Of a stretch of 38,456 nt of DNA, positions 1-8,024 are shown in pieces. The position numbers were made by a program, and so were the translations under genes. The notes below the pieces were generated by a model, which was not told the DNA's origin, did not search any database, and saw only the letters and a program-made list of their open reading frames with translations. Location of the stretch: contig SKYV01000208.1 in the NCBI GenBank assembly GCA_007127745.1, positions 1 to 38,456 of the forward strand. Direction: 5' to 3'. The stretch comes from Balneolaceae bacterium (GTDB lineage: Bacteria > Bacteroidota > Rhodothermia > Balneolales > Balneolaceae). Each line of letters begins with the position of its first letter. Position 1 is the stretch's first letter.

Positions 1-18
1 ATAAATAATGTTTTCATT

Positions 19-1239
19 TTATTTTCTTGCCGCCTCCAGTATGTTTAATCTCATAATTTTTATCAGTGGGAAGATGAAAATGGCCATCACAATCAGAAAT
101 ACATACAAACCCTGCATGTAAAACTGGTCGGGTGCAAAAGACATTGGCAAAATTGGATCAAAACCAAGGTCTATAACAGCCTGGGCAGCTTGTCCGGTAA
201 GGTTTATCGGGTTTATGGCTTTTAAAAAAGCCCATGAGAGCGCAATTCCGGCAATTACACCGATTAAGCTTATAATCAGGGTTTCGATAAATACCACGGA
301 TGAAAGCTTCAGGCGCTGCATTCCAACTGAGAGCAAAACCCCGAATTCGCGGAGGCGCTCCAATGTCATTGTCAGAACTGTGCCGAAAAATCCGAAGCCG
401 ATCACCACATAAAGTACAACTGTGAGCAGGCGGGGAACGGCCAAATCCATCTCCATCAGTTCCAGGATTTCGGGCATAAGTTCCGGCCAGGTATAAACCA
501 CCAGTTCGTCATCGGTAAATTCGGCCTTCAGTGTTTGGGCAATGGCATCGGTCTGGCGTTCTCGATGCGGGGTAATCATCAGTCCGGTTATATGATCATC
601 GGCAGATAAAAACTCCTGTGCCGTTCTGAGCGGCAAATACACAATTTGATTATTCATGTCGCGGATGGGATGCTCTACTATGCCGGTAATTTCGAACAGG
701 CCGCTGGCCGACATGCCAAAACGCCCCTGCCCTATCAGAACGAGTGTATCTCCAAGCCCGAGCGAGAGCCTGTTTGACAGACCCTGGCCAATAACGGCCG
801 ATTGCTTATCGATTTCAAAAAAGCGCCCCTCTGTCAGATAATTGTCAAGATCGTTGAAATGCCGTTCTTTTTCGGGATCTATCCCAAACATAATCGCTCC
901 CCGTGTGGCCTCGTCGTTGGCAGCCAGCATAAACGTTTCTATGCGCGGGAGTATTAATTCAATCCTGTCGTCGGCATTTAAAACTCTATCCCTGAGTTCT
1001 TCATCGTAATAAAATGCGTTGTCGAGCGAGGATTCATCATCGTACCGGTAATCCTGTATTTGAAGATACCCGGTGTTGAATCTCACCATTCTGTCTATCA
1101 TCACTTCATAACTTCCCCTGTTCATCGACTGCATTACGATAGCAACGAGAACCGCAAAAACGATGGCAGAAGTGGTGATGAGGGTTCTGCGCCTGTTTCT
1201 CCAGATGTTTCTCCAGGCTAATTTGAAGTAGGTTTTCAT
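19..1239 (-). CDS. FtsX/LolE-type ABC transporter permease
   Basis: This is an inner-membrane permease of the MacB/LolCE (FtsX) superfamily. The protein is 406 aa. It has a short basic N-terminus (WRNIWRNRRRT), a first membrane helix at about residues 20-40, a large periplasmic domain (about 45-265), then three membrane helices in the C-terminal third. This is the usual FtsX-family layout. The start is an ATG just downstream of the LolA-like gene, with about 90 bp between them. LolCDE-like systems use ATP to move lipoproteins or other hydrophobic cargo away from the inner membrane. Because a LolA-like periplasmic protein is encoded directly upstream, I infer that the two work together. The matching ATPase is not in the window and probably follows off the left edge. 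The cargo cannot be read from the sequence. Confidence 0.88.
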   Translation of the reverse strand: MKTYFKLAWRNIWRNRRRTLITTSAIVFAVLVAIVMQSMNRGSYEVMIDRMVRFNTGYLQIQDYRYDDESSLDNAFYYDEELRDRVLNADDRIELILPRIETFMLAANDEATRGAIMFGIDPEKERHFNDLDNYLTEGRFFEIDKQSAVIGQGLSNRLSLGLGDTLVLIGQGRFGMSASGLFEITGIVEHPIRDMNNQIVYLPLRTAQEFLSADDHITGLMITPHRERQTDAIAQTLKAEFTDDELVVYTWPELMPEILELMEMDLAVPRLLTVVLYVVIGFGFFGTVLTMTLERLREFGVLLSVGMQRLKLSSVVFIETLIISLIGVIAGIALSWAFLKAINPINLTGQAAQAVIDLGFDPILPMSFAPDQFYMQGLYVFLIVMAIFIFPLIKIMRLNILEAARK

Positions 1240-1331
1240 AATGTTGGAGTTTAATTTGAATCACTTATCTCTTTGATTTCGATATAAGAGCCTGAACTTC
1301 TCCCCCGATGATTCAAATAATGTTTTACGAT

Positions 1332-2114
1332 TTATCTAACCCGCTGCATGTTCGCGCGGGAGAAAAACCCCTCGTCAATATCGATATCGAACTCCAGATT
1401 TTGATATGTGAGAATGGTTTTTTCATTTTCTTTTCCGGCCGGGGTAACAGTGATTTGAGTCGGTATTTTACGGTGTCCGAACTCCTGAATTTCACTGAGC
1501 TCCATCGTGTTGGCCAATTGATCCCTCTGATCATAATTTTCAACCCGCAGCTGGATGTAATCGTCCACGCTAATCCATATTAAAACTTTCCCCCAAACGA
1601 TGGGGGTATCGGGTTTTGGAATCATTTCAATCACGTAGCTTTCGTAGCCGTTATATTCTTCCGTACGAAGCAGTTCGTGTTCAAAATCTTCGATGAGGTC
1701 TGTATCGCGCACAAGGTCATCGTTGGTAAAGTCGGAGCCCATCCACGATTGTGCCATCATTGAGGATGGCAAACGAATGGTTCGGTCTATTCTCGGATCG
1801 TAATTCCAAATGTCGTTTTCGCGCATCAAAAACACAGTTCCTTCATCTCGAGCCGGAGCTGTTACCAAGATGAGCGAATAATCTCTTCCAAGCAGCCAGG
1901 AGCGCATGGAAATATCTCGTGTATAACGCGGACGTTCTATGGTCATAGTCATTTCAGCATGTTGTGAGTCTCCCAGCATCATATCTTCCATACGCTCTAT
2001 GATTTCGGCCGGGTTTTGAGCGGCACTCTCTTTTGCCGGCATAAAAACACAAACTGAAAATACAAGGATTGTTACAGTTAATAATTTTGGTTTTAACATG
2101 ATAAAAAATTTCAT
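1332..2114 (-). CDS. LolA-like outer-membrane lipoprotein-sorting protein
   Basis: This is an exported protein of about 260 aa. An N-terminal signal peptide runs through a hydrophobic stretch (TVTILVFSVCVF) and probably ends at the AQ near residue 33. The mature part starts with PAEIIERMEDMMLGDSQHAE and continues as a beta-rich fold containing SMRSWLLGRDYSLILVTAPA, DIWNYDPRIDRTIRLPSSMM and VWGKVLIWISVDDYIQLRVE. This is the pattern of the 'outer membrane lipoprotein-sorting protein' family, a LolA/LolB-like half-barrel that shields acyl chains. I chose the ATG at 2114 because it places the signal peptide at the N-terminus. A TTG at 2195 and ATGs at 2180 and 2099 are also in frame. The gene lies between the GbsR-type regulator and the FtsX permease, on the same strand, so all three probably form one operon. 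Confidence 0.8.
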   Translation of the reverse strand: MKFFIMLKPKLLTVTILVFSVCVFMPAKESAAQNPAEIIERMEDMMLGDSQHAEMTMTIERPRYTRDISMRSWLLGRDYSLILVTAPARDEGTVFLMRENDIWNYDPRIDRTIRLPSSMMAQSWMGSDFTNDDLVRDTDLIEDFEHELLRTEEYNGYESYVIEMIPKPDTPIVWGKVLIWISVDDYIQLRVENYDQRDQLANTMELSEIQEFGHRKIPTQITVTPAGKENEKTILTYQNLEFDIDIDEGFFSRANMQRVR

Positions 2115-2236
2115 GATTCTATCTGTTTTGATGGTTGTAAACTCGTTCAATCTGATCGATAAAATGCCTGATCCATTCATCAATTTGATGGTCAAGCTGC
2201 TTTAAATATTGAAGCAAACCGACTGATTGAGATGTG

Positions 2237-2737
2237 TTATGATTCAATTCTTTCTTCATGGTTTTGCCTGTATTCTTCTATAATCTTTGTTTTTTCTGAT
2301 TCCCATTTGTCTATGATTTCATCAAGCTGTTCTCCGATCCATAAGTAGAATGTTGAAGCTTCAATCAGCCATTCGGAAACATCATCTTTTTTCGATTTTA
2401 ATTCCTCGCCGCGCGATAATATTCTTGCAAAATCATCAAACTGTCTCATTCTGTGTTTCAGAATGTCGCTGATTTTCATTTTACTCGGCCGGTAATAGGT
2501 TTTTCGGTCTCCCGGAAGGCTTACCGCTTCAACCATACCGGCATTTAAAAGTTGTTTCATTGTGCCGCTGATACTTCCCTTACTGGCCTGAAGCACTTTA
2601 CGTATCTGATCAAAAGAAGCCTGATCTTCTTCGCTTACAATCAAATAGCCGAATACCCGCCCGGCCATTCGTGTTAATCCCAGCTTTTCAAAAAGCAGTC
2701 CTGATTCTTCGATATATGTGATTTTCTCTGTTTCCAT
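2237..2737 (-). CDS. GbsR/MarR-family transcriptional regulator
   Basis: This 166-aa protein has a winged helix-turn-helix near residues 35-85 (SFDQIRKVLQASKGSISGTMKQL, then a wing around VSLPGDRKTYYRP) and a helical C-terminal half suited to dimerisation. The phrase 'SKGSISGTMKQLLNAGMVE' is typical of GbsR-like members of the MarR superfamily, which in Bacilli control glycine-betaine uptake and synthesis. In Bacteroidota-like genomes such regulators often head export operons. This one is the first gene of a minus-strand set with the LolA-like and permease genes, so it probably controls that set and itself. Short TGAAC repeats just upstream of its ATG are a candidate operator. The ligand is unknown. 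Confidence 0.8.
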   Translation of the reverse strand: METEKITYIEESGLLFEKLGLTRMAGRVFGYLIVSEEDQASFDQIRKVLQASKGSISGTMKQLLNAGMVEAVSLPGDRKTYYRPSKMKISDILKHRMRQFDDFARILSRGEELKSKKDDVSEWLIEASTFYLWIGEQLDEIIDKWESEKTKIIEEYRQNHEERIES

Positions 2738-2765
2738 ACCTATATGATATGGAGGTTTTCATAAA

Positions 2766-2810
2766 GTTCAAAATAAAATGAACTAAAAAAACTTATTGAA
2801 CCAAATGAAC
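2766..2810. promoter_or_regulatory. Candidate operator: TGAAC repeats upstream of the GbsR-type gene
   Basis: GTTCA at 2766-2770 and TGAAC at 2779-2783 form an inverted repeat with an 8-bp A/T spacer. Two more TGAAC copies follow at 2797 and 2806. The cluster starts about 30 bp upstream of the regulator's ATG, in the minus-strand promoter zone. MarR/GbsR proteins commonly autoregulate through such AT-rich inverted repeats. The assignment rests on position and symmetry only. Confidence 0.35.
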
Positions 2811-3109
2811 TGAATGAGCTTTCAATTAACTCGCCGGGCCGAACTATATTTCATCATCACGGAGAGCTGAAGCTCTACTCGTTCAAACATTTCTTTATTC
2901 CCTTATCAATTTCAGTTTCCTTGTGTCAAATTAATTTCAATTTGATTTGAAGTACATTGATAATATTACGGGATATCAGAACTTTGGATGCATTTAATCG
3001 ATAGTTAGAATTTATTTGAAAGCGGGAAAACATTGTTATTTTGGCCCGAGAAGTCAATCGGAATCACGGAAAGCAGTTTAGCAAGATATTAGCCATTGAC
3101 CCACAACTA

Positions 3110-3298
3110 TGACAGGAGAGGCTGTCCAAAAAGTGCGTCATCCCGTACCTGCCTTCCGAAGCGGCAGCGCAGGCGGGCCTGATACGGGGTCTCCTATCTT
3201 TGATAAAAGCAGGAGATACCGGATCGAAGTCCGGCATGACGGTTTTGTAGAAAATATATCCTTTATAGCGCCCTTTTTGAACAGCCTCGACTCTGTCA
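3110..3298. repeat. MITE-like palindromic element
   Basis: The ends are inverted repeats. GAGGCTGTCCAAAAAG at 3118-3133 matches the complement of 3273-3288 with one mismatch. The match continues outward through a 2-nt indel to TGACAG at 3110 and its complement CTGTCA ending at 3298. Inside is a second, nested palindrome: CGTCATCCCG at 3136 opposite CCGGCATGACG, closing on a hairpin around 3190-3220 (GGTCTCCT... and ...AGGAGATACC). The interior is richer in G+C than its surroundings. It has no transposase and the longest open frame (70 codons) is not protein-like. The architecture fits a miniature inverted-repeat element. I cannot count other copies from one window. Confidence 0.6.
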
Positions 3299-3394
3299 GG
3301 TTGTTAGATTCGAACCGCTAAACAACATTACCGGTTCAAAAAGATCCGATAAAAAGTGTATCTTCCTGCCTGAAAAATTTTAAGTACACTGACC

Positions 3395-4618
3395 ATGAAT
3401 ATTAATATTACATCAGAAACAGACCTGCTGAAAGCAGTAATTGTACATACGCCGGGCCGGGAAGTATCACTGGTTAATCCGGGCTTGAAAGAAGAGCTTC
3501 TTTTTGACGACATTATTTTTGAAAATGATGCCAGAAAAGAGCATCTGGAAATGCTGAATGTTTTTAAAGCCGCCATGCCTGCCGACGGCCGGGTATATGA
3601 AATTACAGATCTTGCGCTGGAATGTTTTCAGAGTCAAGATGTAAGAGCAGAATTTATCGAAATGATGAACCGTGAGCTTCCTTTCGAAAATATCCACACC
3701 ATTGAACAAGATCTGCTGAAGCTGGACCCCGAAATGTTACTGAAGTTTGTTGTAGAGGGAACCATTGGCGGCCAGTTTAATTTGCAGCCGGCCCCAAACC
3801 TGCTCTTTACGCGAGACCTTGCAGCGGTAGTGGGAGATGGAATCATTCTGTCGAGAGCGGCAAAACATGCTCGTTCGCGTGAATTTTTACTAATCCGCAT
3901 CATTGCAAAATACCATCCGCTTTTTGAACCAATTAAAAACAATGTGGTCTCGATCGGAAAAAAACAGTCGATTGAAGGCGGTGACGTACTTGTGGTTTCC
4001 GATAAAATTGTGATGATTGGAATGAGTGAACGCACATCATTCAGCGGATTGATGAGTGTGGCCGGAAAAATGCATGCCCGGGGAGTAGAGCATGTTCTCG
4101 CCGTGGATATCCCCAAACAGCGATCCTCCATGCATCTCGACACGATTTTTACATTTACCGATCATAATGAATGTGTGGCATTTCCGCCGGCTATCATAGA
4201 GCAAACGCACAATGTGGTAGATCTTTTTTCGGGCGGCGAATTTATACAAAGCCGGCAGTGTAATACTGTAAAGGATGCACTGGAAGAGCTGACCGGAAAA
4301 TCTTTCACATTTATTAAGTGTGGCGGAGATGATCCTGTGTCCCAGTTTCGGGAGCAATGGACCGATGGCGCCAACCTGTTTGCAATGGCACCCGGAGTGG
4401 TATTGGGATATGGCAGAAATACCGAAACATTCTGGGCTATGAAAGCGCACGGCTACAAGCATATGAATCAATATGAGTTTGTAGAAGAGTACAAAGGCAA
4501 AGGAATTTCACCGGATAATTCTGAAAAAATTGCCGTCAGTTTCGAAGGGCATGAACTTTGCCGAGGAAGAGGCGGTGCACGATGTATGACACTGCCGATA
4601 TTACGAAGCAAGAATTAA
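3395..4618 (+). CDS. arcA: Arginine deiminase
   Basis: This enzyme hydrolyses L-arginine to citrulline and ammonia in the cytoplasm. The 407-aa length is normal for the family. Recognisable guanidino-modifying signatures are the N-terminal ETDLLKAVIVHTPGRE, FTRDLAAVVGDGIILSR (about 143-159), EGGDVLVVSDKIVMIGMSERT, the histidine-bearing MHLDTIFTFTDHNECV, and the C-terminal GRGGARCMTLP with the nucleophile at Cys397. All are intact. It starts with ATG 95 bp beyond the MITE-like element. No ornithine carbamoyltransferase, carbamate kinase or arginine/ornithine antiporter lies next to it, so the complete ADI energy pathway is not encoded here. It may serve arginine catabolism, nitrogen supply or acid tolerance instead. 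Confidence 0.93.
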   Translation: MNINITSETDLLKAVIVHTPGREVSLVNPGLKEELLFDDIIFENDARKEHLEMLNVFKAAMPADGRVYEITDLALECFQSQDVRAEFIEMMNRELPFENIHTIEQDLLKLDPEMLLKFVVEGTIGGQFNLQPAPNLLFTRDLAAVVGDGIILSRAAKHARSREFLLIRIIAKYHPLFEPIKNNVVSIGKKQSIEGGDVLVVSDKIVMIGMSERTSFSGLMSVAGKMHARGVEHVLAVDIPKQRSSMHLDTIFTFTDHNECVAFPPAIIEQTHNVVDLFSGGEFIQSRQCNTVKDALEELTGKSFTFIKCGGDDPVSQFREQWTDGANLFAMAPGVVLGYGRNTETFWAMKAHGYKHMNQYEFVEEYKGKGISPDNSEKIAVSFEGHELCRGRGGARCMTLPILRSKN

Positions 4619-4649
4619 ATTCAAAACATTGAGGTTGAAATAGCAGAAA

Positions 4650-5849
4650 TTGGCATTCCCCGAAGCGCACTTTAAAACCGAAGAAATCCCACCTCTAAGA
4701 CCAAAGCCCAAAAACAGGCCATCGGTAAAAACGGTGATTAAGCACTTTTTACTTTTTGCAGCAACATTTTTATGTGTCACGTTTGTCGGAATTATATGGG
4801 TGGGACATTCTGCGAACGCTGAAAGTTTCTGGGAAATGTGGCCTCAGGGCGCACTGTTTGCAGCGCTTCTTCTGGCGTTTTTGGGCACTCATGAGTTTGG
4901 CCACTATTTTGCAGCGGTTTATCACAATGTGAAGGTAACCCTGCCTTATTTTATTCCTATACCGGTGGGGATCGGGACACTGGGGGCTGTAATCAAAATT
5001 GAGGAGCGAATACGAAATACCCGGAAACTGTTTGATATTGGCATCAGCGGGCCAATTGCTGGCTTTTTTGTTTCACTGATAATTCTGCTTTACGGGTTTG
5101 CCACACTGCCCGGGCCGGAGTTTATCGAAAATTTTGCCGGTCATGAAGAAGTGATCAGCCATATTCAGGAAACAGGCACATTTCCCGAAGAGCCACCCGA
5201 AACATCTCCTGAAGGGGCAACCATCCTTATGGGGAATACACTGCTCTTTTCATTTCTGGCAAGTTTTTTTGATAACGTACCGCCTATGTACGAGATGTAT
5301 CACTACCCGTTTTTGTTTGCAGGTTGGCTGGGGCTCTTTTTTACCGCACTGAACCTGACTCCCATCGGCCAACTGGATGGCGGACATATTTTATATTCAC
5401 TTCTGGGTTATGATAAACACAAAAAAGTGGCCAGATTCGGGTTTGGCGGTATAATGGCCCTTGCGGGAATAGAGGCTATTCCTTTTTTATACATCAATAT
5501 CAACGAATGGATGCCTGGATTTGGCTATACTTCCATTTTGATTTGGGGCCTGCTGCTGATGTTCTTTCTGAAAAAAGCGTTTTACCGAGAAATTAACTGG
5601 ATTGCCCCGGTGTGGACTCTGTCACTGGGGATATCTGTAGTGTATCTGGTGATCAGTTCCGGGTTTACACAGGCCGGCTCTTTAATTTGGGTGTTCTGGA
5701 GCTTTTTCCTTGTTTACTTTGTTAAAATTGAACATCCGCCTGTAATGTTTGAAGAGCCGCTAACACCGGGCCGCAGAAGACTTGGCTGGATCAGCATGGC
5801 GGTATTTGTATTGTGCATCAGCCCGACACCTATTTATTTTGCCGGATAA
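4650..5849 (+). CDS. Site-2 protease family (M50) membrane metalloprotease
   Basis: This is an integral membrane zinc protease of 399 aa. The HExxH motif is HEFGH at residues 81-85, inside a membrane segment, and the second metal motif LDGGH is at 242-246. Both are intact, so it should be active. An insertion of about 55 residues (GPEFIENFAGHEEVI...) sits between the two motifs. Several further hydrophobic helices follow the active site. S2P proteins cleave transmembrane segments, for example of anti-sigma factors or signal-peptide remnants. The start is a TTG at 4650, since no ATG lies upstream of the first membrane helix and the preceding gene ends at 4618. It is followed by a small lipoprotein gene and smpB in the same orientation. 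The substrate is unknown. Confidence 0.88.
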   Translation: MAFPEAHFKTEEIPPLRPKPKNRPSVKTVIKHFLLFAATFLCVTFVGIIWVGHSANAESFWEMWPQGALFAALLLAFLGTHEFGHYFAAVYHNVKVTLPYFIPIPVGIGTLGAVIKIEERIRNTRKLFDIGISGPIAGFFVSLIILLYGFATLPGPEFIENFAGHEEVISHIQETGTFPEEPPETSPEGATILMGNTLLFSFLASFFDNVPPMYEMYHYPFLFAGWLGLFFTALNLTPIGQLDGGHILYSLLGYDKHKKVARFGFGGIMALAGIEAIPFLYININEWMPGFGYTSILIWGLLLMFFLKKAFYREINWIAPVWTLSLGISVVYLVISSGFTQAGSLIWVFWSFFLVYFVKIEHPPVMFEEPLTPGRRRLGWISMAVFVLCISPTPIYFAG

Positions 5850-5882
5850 ATCTCAACATAAATTCCAAAATTGAAACTATAA

Positions 5883-6332
5883 ATGTTTATGAAATTTTCA
5901 GCTGTTAAATATCTGTGGATAATTCCCTTTATACTTGTTTTGGCATCCTGTAATCAATCAGAAAGTGACCTGATCAATGAAGATCTTACACTATCTGAAC
6001 AGGTTGATGTTCTGATTGATAACGATGATTATGAAACCGCACTATCAATGCTGGATAGTGAAGACAGAGACGATCCCGAGATTCGATTATTACTGGAGAA
6101 AACACACCTCAATTATGCAATGCACAGCATGAACACTTTTGATGAAACAGAAATGCGCACCCGGATGAACAATGCGTTGGTGCAGTTTACAGAGGTGCTC
6201 AGAATTAATCCGCAAAATGCCGTGGCTATCGAACAGGTTCAGCAGATAATGGATATTTATGAAACCATCCCTGAGCGGCATCCCGACCCGGACGTGATTG
6301 AGGGATTACGGGAAGTGGGTTTTGATTATTGA
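5883..6332 (+). CDS. Small TPR-like lipoprotein
   Basis: This is a predicted lipoprotein of 149 aa (147 if the second ATG at 5889 is used). A signal peptide ends in the lipobox LASC with the acylated Cys at about residue 23. The mature part is acidic and helical: SEQVDVLIDNDDYETALSMLDSED followed by HLNYAMHSM... and ALVQFTEVLRINPQNAVAIEQVQQIMD. The last segment reads like a TPR helix pair, suggesting a small scaffold or assembly role facing the periplasm. It lies 33 bp after the M50 protease gene, so the two are probably co-transcribed, and it could be a partner or substrate adaptor. I do not recognise a specific family. Confidence 0.7.
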   Translation: MFMKFSAVKYLWIIPFILVLASCNQSESDLINEDLTLSEQVDVLIDNDDYETALSMLDSEDRDDPEIRLLLEKTHLNYAMHSMNTFDETEMRTRMNNALVQFTEVLRINPQNAVAIEQVQQIMDIYETIPERHPDPDVIEGLREVGFDY

Positions 6333-6392
6333 GACGATTCGAATAATCCTGTACGTTAAAGGAATCAATAAGAATCAATAAAAAAAATATTT

Positions 6393-6884
6393 GTGGCTAA
6401 AAAAGCTGACGACAATCAGAAAAAATCTCCTCCTACAATTAAGAACCGAAAGGCAAGGCACGAGTTTCATGTTGATGAAACGTTTGAGGCCGGCATTGCG
6501 CTGAAGGGTACCGAGGTAAAATCAATCCGTGCGGGGAAAGCAAGTCTTCAGGAGTCGTTTGCTTTTATGGACAGGGGAGAGGTCTGGCTGAAAAATATGT
6601 ACATCAAACCGTATGAATTTGGATCACATAATAACCATGATGAGCGCCGCGACCGTAAATTGCTGCTAAAACGAAAAGAGATTCGTGAGATAGATAAGCG
6701 AATTAATCAGAGAGGTTATACACTGGTTCCGCTCAAATTATATTTTAAGGGCGGCTATGCCAAAATTCTGATTGGCCTTGCGAGGGGTAAAAAGCAATAC
6801 GACAAGAGGGAAGATATTAAAGAAAAAGACGTGCGGCGAGAATTAGACCGAAAAATAAAAGGCAGTTACAGTGTGAATCTGTAA
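6393..6884 (+). CDS. smpB: SsrA-binding protein SmpB
   Basis: SmpB binds tmRNA and takes it to ribosomes stalled on broken messages (trans-translation). The 163-aa protein has the usual core: KNRKARHEFHVDETFEAGIALKGTEVKSIRAGK, then MYIKPYE and HDERRDRKLLL, then GYTLVPLKLYFKGGYAKILIGLARGKK, and the basic C-terminal tail (YDKREDIKEKDVRRELDRKIK) that occupies the empty mRNA channel. Translation starts at a GTG at 6393. The coding region ends before a strong bidirectional terminator. The tmRNA gene itself is not in this window. Confidence 0.95.
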   Translation: MAKKADDNQKKSPPTIKNRKARHEFHVDETFEAGIALKGTEVKSIRAGKASLQESFAFMDRGEVWLKNMYIKPYEFGSHNNHDERRDRKLLLKRKEIREIDKRINQRGYTLVPLKLYFKGGYAKILIGLARGKKQYDKREDIKEKDVRRELDRKIKGSYSVNL

Positions 6885-6910
6885 TGATCAATATCAAAAA
6901 ACCTTGACAT

Positions 6911-6951
6911 AAAAAAAACTTCTGCCATTTCTGACAGAAGCTTTTTTTTTT
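6911..6951. terminator. Bidirectional rho-independent terminator
   Basis: The hairpin stem is CTTCTGCCA / TGACAGAAG with one mismatch and a TTTC loop. It is flanked by eight A's on the left and ten T's on the right, so it can terminate both smpB (plus) and the convergent DUF4168 gene (minus). Confidence 0.85.
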
Positions 6952-6979
6952 AATTTCAGTTAACCGGTTTCAGGATAAC

Positions 6980-7471
6980 TTATTCGTCATCCAGTTCAGC
7001 TTCTACACGGGCCATCAGTTCAGGATCTTGTTGTGCGCCCATGATGATAGTTCTGTATCGCTCCATGGTAAGGCCGTTATCTTCAATTTTTTCCGCCATT
7101 TCCTGCTCAGCTTCACCCTGAATTTCCATCAGTCTGGGTTGAAGTGTTTGAATTTTTGACATTTCTTCATCGCTAATGTCCATCTGATCGGCCATTTGTG
7201 GATTCTGCATGGCCATCATCATCTGCTGGAATCTTTCAAAAGAGATATCTTCAGATTCAACTGCTTCTTCAATTTGTTCCTGAGCTTTAATTTGGATAGG
7301 CTCGAGATCGTGGATGGTATTAACAAGCTGGACAATTTCTTCATCACTCACTTCATCAGAAGTAGGAAGGTCAGGCATTTGCTGCTGTTGCTGCTGCACC
7401 TGAGCAAATAATGCACCGGAGGTTACAAAAATTGCGATTAATGTGACGAGTATACTTTTAATTATTTTCAT
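6980..7471 (-). CDS. DUF4168-like exported protein
   Basis: This is a secreted or periplasmic protein of about 163 aa. The signal peptide is MKIIKSILVTLIAIFVTSGALFAQ, followed by a polyglutamine patch (QVQQQQQQ). The mature part is helical and acidic, with DEEIVQLVNTIHDLEPIQIKAQEQIEEAVESEDISFERFQQMM and a second similar copy, GEAEQEMAEKIEDNGLTMERYRTIIMGAQ. This repeat of 'x-EDxGLTxERYxxI' is the signature of DUF4168, whose function is unknown. I chose the ATG at 7471 because it begins the signal peptide; a TTG at 7513 would add 14 residues of no clear role. It converges on smpB across a shared terminator. Confidence 0.78.
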   Translation of the reverse strand: MKIIKSILVTLIAIFVTSGALFAQVQQQQQQMPDLPTSDEVSDEEIVQLVNTIHDLEPIQIKAQEQIEEAVESEDISFERFQQMMMAMQNPQMADQMDISDEEMSKIQTLQPRLMEIQGEAEQEMAEKIEDNGLTMERYRTIIMGAQQDPELMARVEAELDDE

Positions 7472-7575
7472 TAAGTAATTTGTATCTGTTTTTATGTTTA
7501 TGTAAAGGTGCAACCCTGAAAAGTGAATAATATTTTATCGGATTACATTTTTTAAAATCTTATTTATTTAAGCCA

Positions 7576-7610
7576 AAAACAAAAATGGCCGCCTGTAAAC
7601 AAAACGGCCA
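7576..7610 (-). terminator. Terminator of rnpB
   Basis: On the minus strand TGGCCG pairs with CGGCCA across a 13-nt loop and is followed by ATTTTTGTTTTT. It lies immediately beyond the mature 3' end of the RNase P RNA. Confidence 0.7.
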
Positions 7611-7616
7611 CTTCTT

Positions 7617-7958
7617 GAAAAAGTTCCCTGTAAGCCGAATTCTGTATCCCGACAATTCGGGGCAGCAATCATTTATCTGGGCGTTCCACCCGGTTGTATA
7701 GCGACGAGAGGCACACAACCTGCATGAACTTGCACCCCGTGAGGTTTACCCTGCACCCAGCCGTTGCCGGACGGGACGGTGAGCTCTTACCTCACCTTTT
7801 CACCCTTACCCCAAAGTATCGGGGCGGTCTGTTTTCTGTGGCACTGTCTCCCCTGCCGATTTACAGCAGAGACCCCGGTTTCCCGGGGCACGGTTCTCGT
7901 TGGTGTTCGGACTTTCCTTCCCGACAAGATTGTCGGGACGATTGCCCGGGAACTTTAA
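7617..7958 (-). ncRNA. rnpB: RNase P RNA (bacterial class A)
   Basis: This is the catalytic RNA that matures tRNA 5' ends. On the minus strand, 5' to 3', it shows the universally conserved GGAAGGAAAGTCCGAAC (P4/CR-I), GGTAAACCTCACGGGGTGCA and GTTCATGCAGGTTG in the middle, and ACAGAATTCGGCTTAC (CR-V) near the 3' end. The termini pair as P1 (AAAGTTCCC at 7956 with GGGAACTTT at 7619). GCAAT just inside pairs with ATTGC near the 3' end as P2, and CCCGACA/TGTCGGG forms a short P3. The length of about 340 nt is normal. A terminator follows at 7576-7610, and a TATTTC box about 10 nt upstream could be the promoter -7 element. Any open frame on the opposite strand here is an artefact. Confidence 0.95.
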
Positions 7959-8024
7959 AATTGTTGAAATAGCCATCAGTTGATTAACGCAGAAACCAGC
8001 GATAATCTTGCAATTTGCAGAATT

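Noticed and set aside
1308-1583. 91-codon plus-strand open frame
   Set aside because: It is the complement of the LolA-like gene's 3' part; the minus-strand protein has clear family motifs.
3109-3321. 70-codon plus-strand open frame
   Set aside because: It lies inside the palindromic MITE-like element and its composition follows the inverted repeats, so it is not a gene.
7379-7403. CTG/CTT-rich triplet run as a repeat or CRISPR-like element
   Set aside because: It is the glutamine-rich stretch just after the DUF4168 signal peptide; the repeat is too short and irregular to be an array.
7694-7972. Plus-strand open frames of 92 and 64 codons
   Set aside because: Both are antisense to rnpB, whose conserved RNA motifs and P1/P2 pairing explain the sequence.
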